64,000 bases of DNA from Carex sylvatica (taxonomy: Eukaryota; Streptophyta; Magnoliopsida; Poales; Cyperaceae): assembly GCA_964058845.1 (NCBI GenBank), contig CAXKVR010000235.1, positions 21,515 through 85,514 on the forward strand, in the 5' to 3' direction. The translations under genes and the position numbers were made by a program. Of this stretch, positions 60,770-64,000 are shown in pieces. The notes beneath the pieces were generated by a model. That model was not told the DNA's origin. It made no database searches and saw only the letters and a program-made list of their open reading frames with translations. The first letter of the stretch is position 1; the number at the start of each line of letters is the position of its first letter.

Positions 60770-60778
60770 AATTTACTA

Positions 60779-61190
60779 GAGGAGGGTTCAAATGCACTAT
60801 CATTTTAGTGCTCTAATATGTTCCATGTATTTTATTTTTATTTTCAAAGTCCGTCGATCCGAACCGTTCAACATGATCTTCATAATAAAATATGCTTGGA
60901 GACCTAATTTTATATTTTTTTAGAATTTTTTTACTATTTTTTAAGATAAACACAAAATCAATTTTTTAAGGAGATTCTGGACCATCCGATAAAGTCATAT
61001 TGGACTTATCTAAAAAAATAGTAAAAACAATTCTAAAAATTAGAAAATTTGGTCTCCAAGTATATTTTATTATAAAGATCATCTTGAACGGTTCGGATCG
61101 ACTGCTCGGACTGCTCGGACTTTGAAAATGAAGATAAAGTACATGGAGCATATTAGAGCACCAAAATATTGGTGCATTTGAACCCTCCTC
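60779..61190. mobile_element. foldback miniature element (412 bp)
   Basis: The ends GAGGAGGGTTCAAATGCAC and GTGCATTTGAACCCTCCTC are perfect over 19 bp, and the arms continue through ttagtgctctaatatg / catattagagcac and gaccgttc-type blocks to the centre near 60960. Flanks aatttacta (60770-60778) and taattacta (61191-61199) match at 7 of 9, in keeping with a Mutator-like foldback. Confidence 0.85.
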
Positions 61191-61199
61191 TAATTACTA

Positions 61200-61734
61200 A
61201 TACCACTTATATAGTGCAAAAAATCACACTAAAAAAAGACAGTGACTTATACAGAGAAGAAAACTAATATATTACTAGTTGCAAATTCTTTCTGGATACA
61301 AACACAAATGCATATACATTTTCTCATTAACTTGTAAATTACGATTGAATACATTAGTATGCCCATGCAATAAATAATTTAACGCATAATCAGTAGTAAT
61401 CATGCAAATCGAAAATAATTTTGGCAAAGGGAATTAGGGTGTTTCAAACATTTAAAACTTGAAATATAAAATTTTAAAAAGATAGTTTGGCGTTGACCTT
61501 ATAGGCTTTTTTTTTAGTTATCATTTCATATAAAATAATTGATGGAGTTGACAGAAGTTTGAAAAGAATTTCATTTTTACTAGATACGTAGATAATATCT
61601 GCATACCTCAAGAGGTAATATCTGCATATCTCAAGAGGTGACACACAGATATTATATAGGCAATCATTTTTAGTAGAATTTAGTCAAATTTGATACTATT
61701 TAGATATGCACGGGCGTGTTACCTTTTGAGATTT
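61200..61734. other. intergenic, AT-rich
   Basis: No gene. A short tandem repeat of about 27 bp (aatatctgcata(c/t)ctcaag and then aggt) occurs twice at about 61590-61642. Confidence 0.45.
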
Positions 61735-61742
61735 TGTATATC

Positions 61743-62595
61743 TAGAGGTGCTATCAGGTCAGGTCGGATTGGGTCCGGATACTATTATATTTGGATTCGT
61801 ATTCTAAAAGTGTCCGGGTCTGAATTTTGATCCATACACTTATTTGTTTCAATTTAGGTCGGGTCTGAATCTGAATATCTATCTATCCATAGATATTTCG
61901 GGTCCATTTTTTCGGTTCCGGGTAGATAGATATCCATAACTTGTTTGTAAATTATCGAGTTTGGTTCGGATACGGGGCAGTTTTGGATCCGGAGCGGGTA
62001 TATGTCACAAAAAAATCAGGAGGATGGCGAGAAAATTACTTTTAAAAATAAAAATATTAAAGAAGAGAAAATAAAATATTAGAGATGACGATTTTTTTTT
62101 CTATGGTTCAAAAAATCTATGAATGAAATATTAATAATTTATAGAAATGACTTATCAATGAGAGCAATAAATTTCCATTATTATGCAGAGGATATCAAGG
62201 CAAATATTGAAGGATGTATTCATAGTAATAAATTTTATTTAAAAATTAATGCGGCTGTTATGCAAGGAATAAATTTGGAATCCATCTATGTATATTTTTA
62301 TATATTAATAATTATTAATATATGTTTTATCGGGTATTTATATGGGTATCGGGTCGAATTCAGCTATGGATCAGATAATTAAATGAAACACATATTCTAC
62401 CAATTATAGTATCGGTTCCGGTTTGAATCCGGATTTGATATTAAATTATTAATTTTGTAACCGTATCCATAATTTAATTGATTATATTTTTTAAACCATA
62501 CCCTATCCAAATTAATCGGATCTGAGTTGATTCCGGATCGGATTCGGTTCGGTTCCGGATTAGATCCGAATAATCGGATAAAAGTAGCACCTCTA
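61743..62595. mobile_element. hAT-type non-autonomous element (853 bp)
   Basis: Terminal inverted repeats TAGAGGTGCTA and TAGCACCTCTA are perfect over 11 bp, flanked by the perfect 8-bp duplication tgtatatc (61735-61742 and 62596-62603). Both ends carry many short ggtcggg, tccggat and gattcgg motifs, while the centre is AT-rich and contains an 87-codon frame with no similarity that I recognise. Same superfamily as the TAGAG elements at 184 and 50166 but a different family. Confidence 0.9.
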
Positions 62596-62603
62596 TGTAT
62601 ATC

Positions 62604-63595
62604 TAGTGAAAATGAAAAAAATTTCATACTGATACCAACTTCGTCCATCTTTTTTTCTCTGTGAAATGGCAATAACAAGTTTCGGAATTTTTTTGGTAAA
62701 ATTAAATATTTGATGGGAACGAAGATAAAATTAAGCATAGCATATTATTTTTATTTGAAATACTCTCCTACCTTGTACTTCTGTCTCTGAAGCCAAGTAG
62801 AAAGGGGTTAATTATGCTATGGTCCCTCTATTTTCTCATATTACGATAAAGTATAATGAAACTTGGTTAATTTCCTCGGTACAATCATCAACTTTTACAA
62901 GGCATAAGAATATATTATAGATTGGTGAAATTGACAAAGTATGCGATTTAGGTCCCACTAATCAAGGGGCAATTAGTCTCTTATCAAGGTCTCCTTAACT
63001 AATGAACTTTGTTTAAAATAAACGGTCCAGATTGCCTTTAACGGGGCACGACTTACAAAGTCATGCACAGGTAGGTCAAAGCAGACTCCAGTTCTGGCAA
63101 GCGTGCAAGTATTTGAGCACACCTGTTTCTCAAATTTAATAAAAACACCTACGGGAAACTTAAAGACTAACCGAGTAATAAATAATGTAATATATTCTCG
63201 TTGAAGTTGCGATATTTAATTGTAGGCCGGGTGCAGGAAAAGATGATATTGTGGTCGGAGAGTAGACAAGAGAGAGATTCCCCGACAACCAAATCTAGAG
63301 ACCTCCTTCCATTCCGGGTCCCACCGCACGCGTAATGGGCCCACGTCCTTAATCTCTAATCTCTAGAGCGCGAAAAAAGAAAAAGAAACATGTTCCCTTC
63401 GTTTGTTTAAATAAAGGCCAGGTGTAGTTAGACGGACAGGTGCATTTCCAGTGCTTTCTGGCAAAAAAAGAAAATAGAAAATAGAAAAAGAAAAGAAACA
63501 ATATTTCAGTGCTTAAAAGGCTAGTTGTAGTTGGTCTTTGTGCGAGTGTTCAATTTCTTGAACTTCCAAGGAAGGAAATTGAGCTTCACCAGTTC

Positions 63596-63627
<32 letters not shown>

Positions 63628-63637
63628 TGCTTGGGAA
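62604..63637 (+). promoter_or_regulatory. upstream region of the response-regulator gene
   Basis: No other gene is seen before the ATG at 63638. The leader contains an (AG)n microsatellite of about 14 units at 63599-63626, only 12 bp from the start codon. No confident TATA box could be chosen. Confidence 0.45.
63599..63626. repeat. (AG)n microsatellite in a 5' leader
   Basis: About 14 AG units directly upstream of the response-regulator start codon. GA/CT repeats are common in plant leaders and vary readily in length. Confidence 0.9.
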
Positions 63638-63785
63638 ATGGAATTGGAATTAGAATTGGAGAAAGAGAAGGGAGCTGAAATGGAGATGGAAATGGGAATG
63701 AGAGTATTGGTGGTGGATGATTCACCTGTAGATAGGAAAATTGTAGAAGGTTTGCTCAAGAGAAATGGAAATGGTTTCTTCAAAG
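63638..63785 (+). CDS. two-component response regulator, first exon (partial)
   Basis: Response regulators of the type-A group are induced by cytokinin and damp the phosphorelay in nucleus and cytoplasm. The exon encodes 49 residues plus one base. An acidic, Met/Glu/Leu-repetitive leader (residues 1-19) is followed by MRVLVVDDSPVDRKIVEGLL, the first strand and helix of a receiver domain, with the acidic pair D27-D28. It ends at a donor (AAAG/GTTGGT, intron from 63786) in phase 1 after FFK, the position and phase I recall for the first intron of type-A regulators after SSCK. The phosphoacceptor aspartate and conserved lysine would lie in later exons beyond the window. The ATG at 63638 is the first in frame; the frame is open upstream but starts only at a GTG. 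Type-A is inferred; other receiver proteins cannot be excluded from one exon. Confidence 0.75.
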
Positions 63786-64000
63786 GTTGGTTTTGTGCTC
63801 TCTTGGTTCTGATTTATTTATAAGAGAAACTCCCAATTCAAGTTTCATTCCTCAGCTAATAAAGCATATGATGGTATAATTCAAATGAAAATGTCATTTT
63901 TTTTGTCAGATACGTACTTCTCTGTTTTCACTTTTAAAATTACTTTTGTCTAAGAGATTATTTAGTTTAAGTTTATATCAATCTGAAATATATTGGGTTC
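63786..64000 (+). other. first intron of the response-regulator gene (incomplete)
   Basis: Non-coding, T-rich sequence from the GT at 63786 to the end of the window. No acceptor followed by receiver-domain coding sequence appears before the edge. Confidence 0.6.

Noticed and set aside
62119..62382. 87-codon frame inside the hAT element at 61743-62595
   Set aside because: AT-rich, no transposase or other signature, and internal to a non-autonomous element.

Overview
The window is AT-rich nuclear DNA from a flowering plant, most likely a eudicot. It holds four recognisable protein-coding genes with plant-type GT-AG introns, and none of the operon-like packing seen in bacteria. The rest is largely short non-autonomous DNA transposons and their debris. 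The species cannot be named from the sequence alone.

Gene layout, all on the + strand: (1) a chloroplast ferrochelatase of the FC2 type, with the C-terminal chlorophyll-binding-like motif, at about 8.85-15.43 kb in 11 exons; (2) violaxanthin de-epoxidase, the thylakoid-lumen xanthophyll-cycle enzyme, with a 5' UTR intron and five coding exons at 17.70-20.63 kb; (3) a voltage-gated chloride channel family protein resembling CLC-c (seven coding exons, 37.53-42.17 kb), carrying a serine rather than a proline in the anion-selectivity motif; (4) the first coding exon of a two-component response regulator, probably type-A, that runs off the right edge from 63.64 kb. The first two genes both serve the chloroplast (heme/tetrapyrrole supply and photoprotection) and lie head to tail about 2.3 kb apart.

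Broken genes: a Mutator-type transposase / FAR1-like pseudogene with at least three in-frame stops lies on the - strand at 43.75-45.86 kb. A short 5' fragment of an alpha-tubulin gene, frameshifted after 14 codons, lies at 35.07 kb between two inverted repeat units.

Repeats: several mobile-element families could be bounded from their terminal inverted repeats and target-site duplications. They include hAT-type elements with 8-bp duplications (two 1-kb copies with GC-rich ends at 0.2-1.3 and 50.2-51.2 kb, plus others at 5.4, 21.8, 30.3, 49.7, 57.1 and 61.7 kb), several foldback or double-hairpin miniature elements with 8-12 bp duplications, very large palindromes at 22.8-23.9 and 25.6-27.3 kb, a probable 2-kb solo LTR at 1.5-3.5 kb, and a tandem array of about 240-bp units at 3.6-4.7 kb. 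No tRNA, rRNA or CRISPR array was recognised. I found no clearly new biological system. The most interesting material is the structure of the repeats, the captured tubulin fragment, and a microsatellite that starts inside a splice donor of the violaxanthin de-epoxidase gene.
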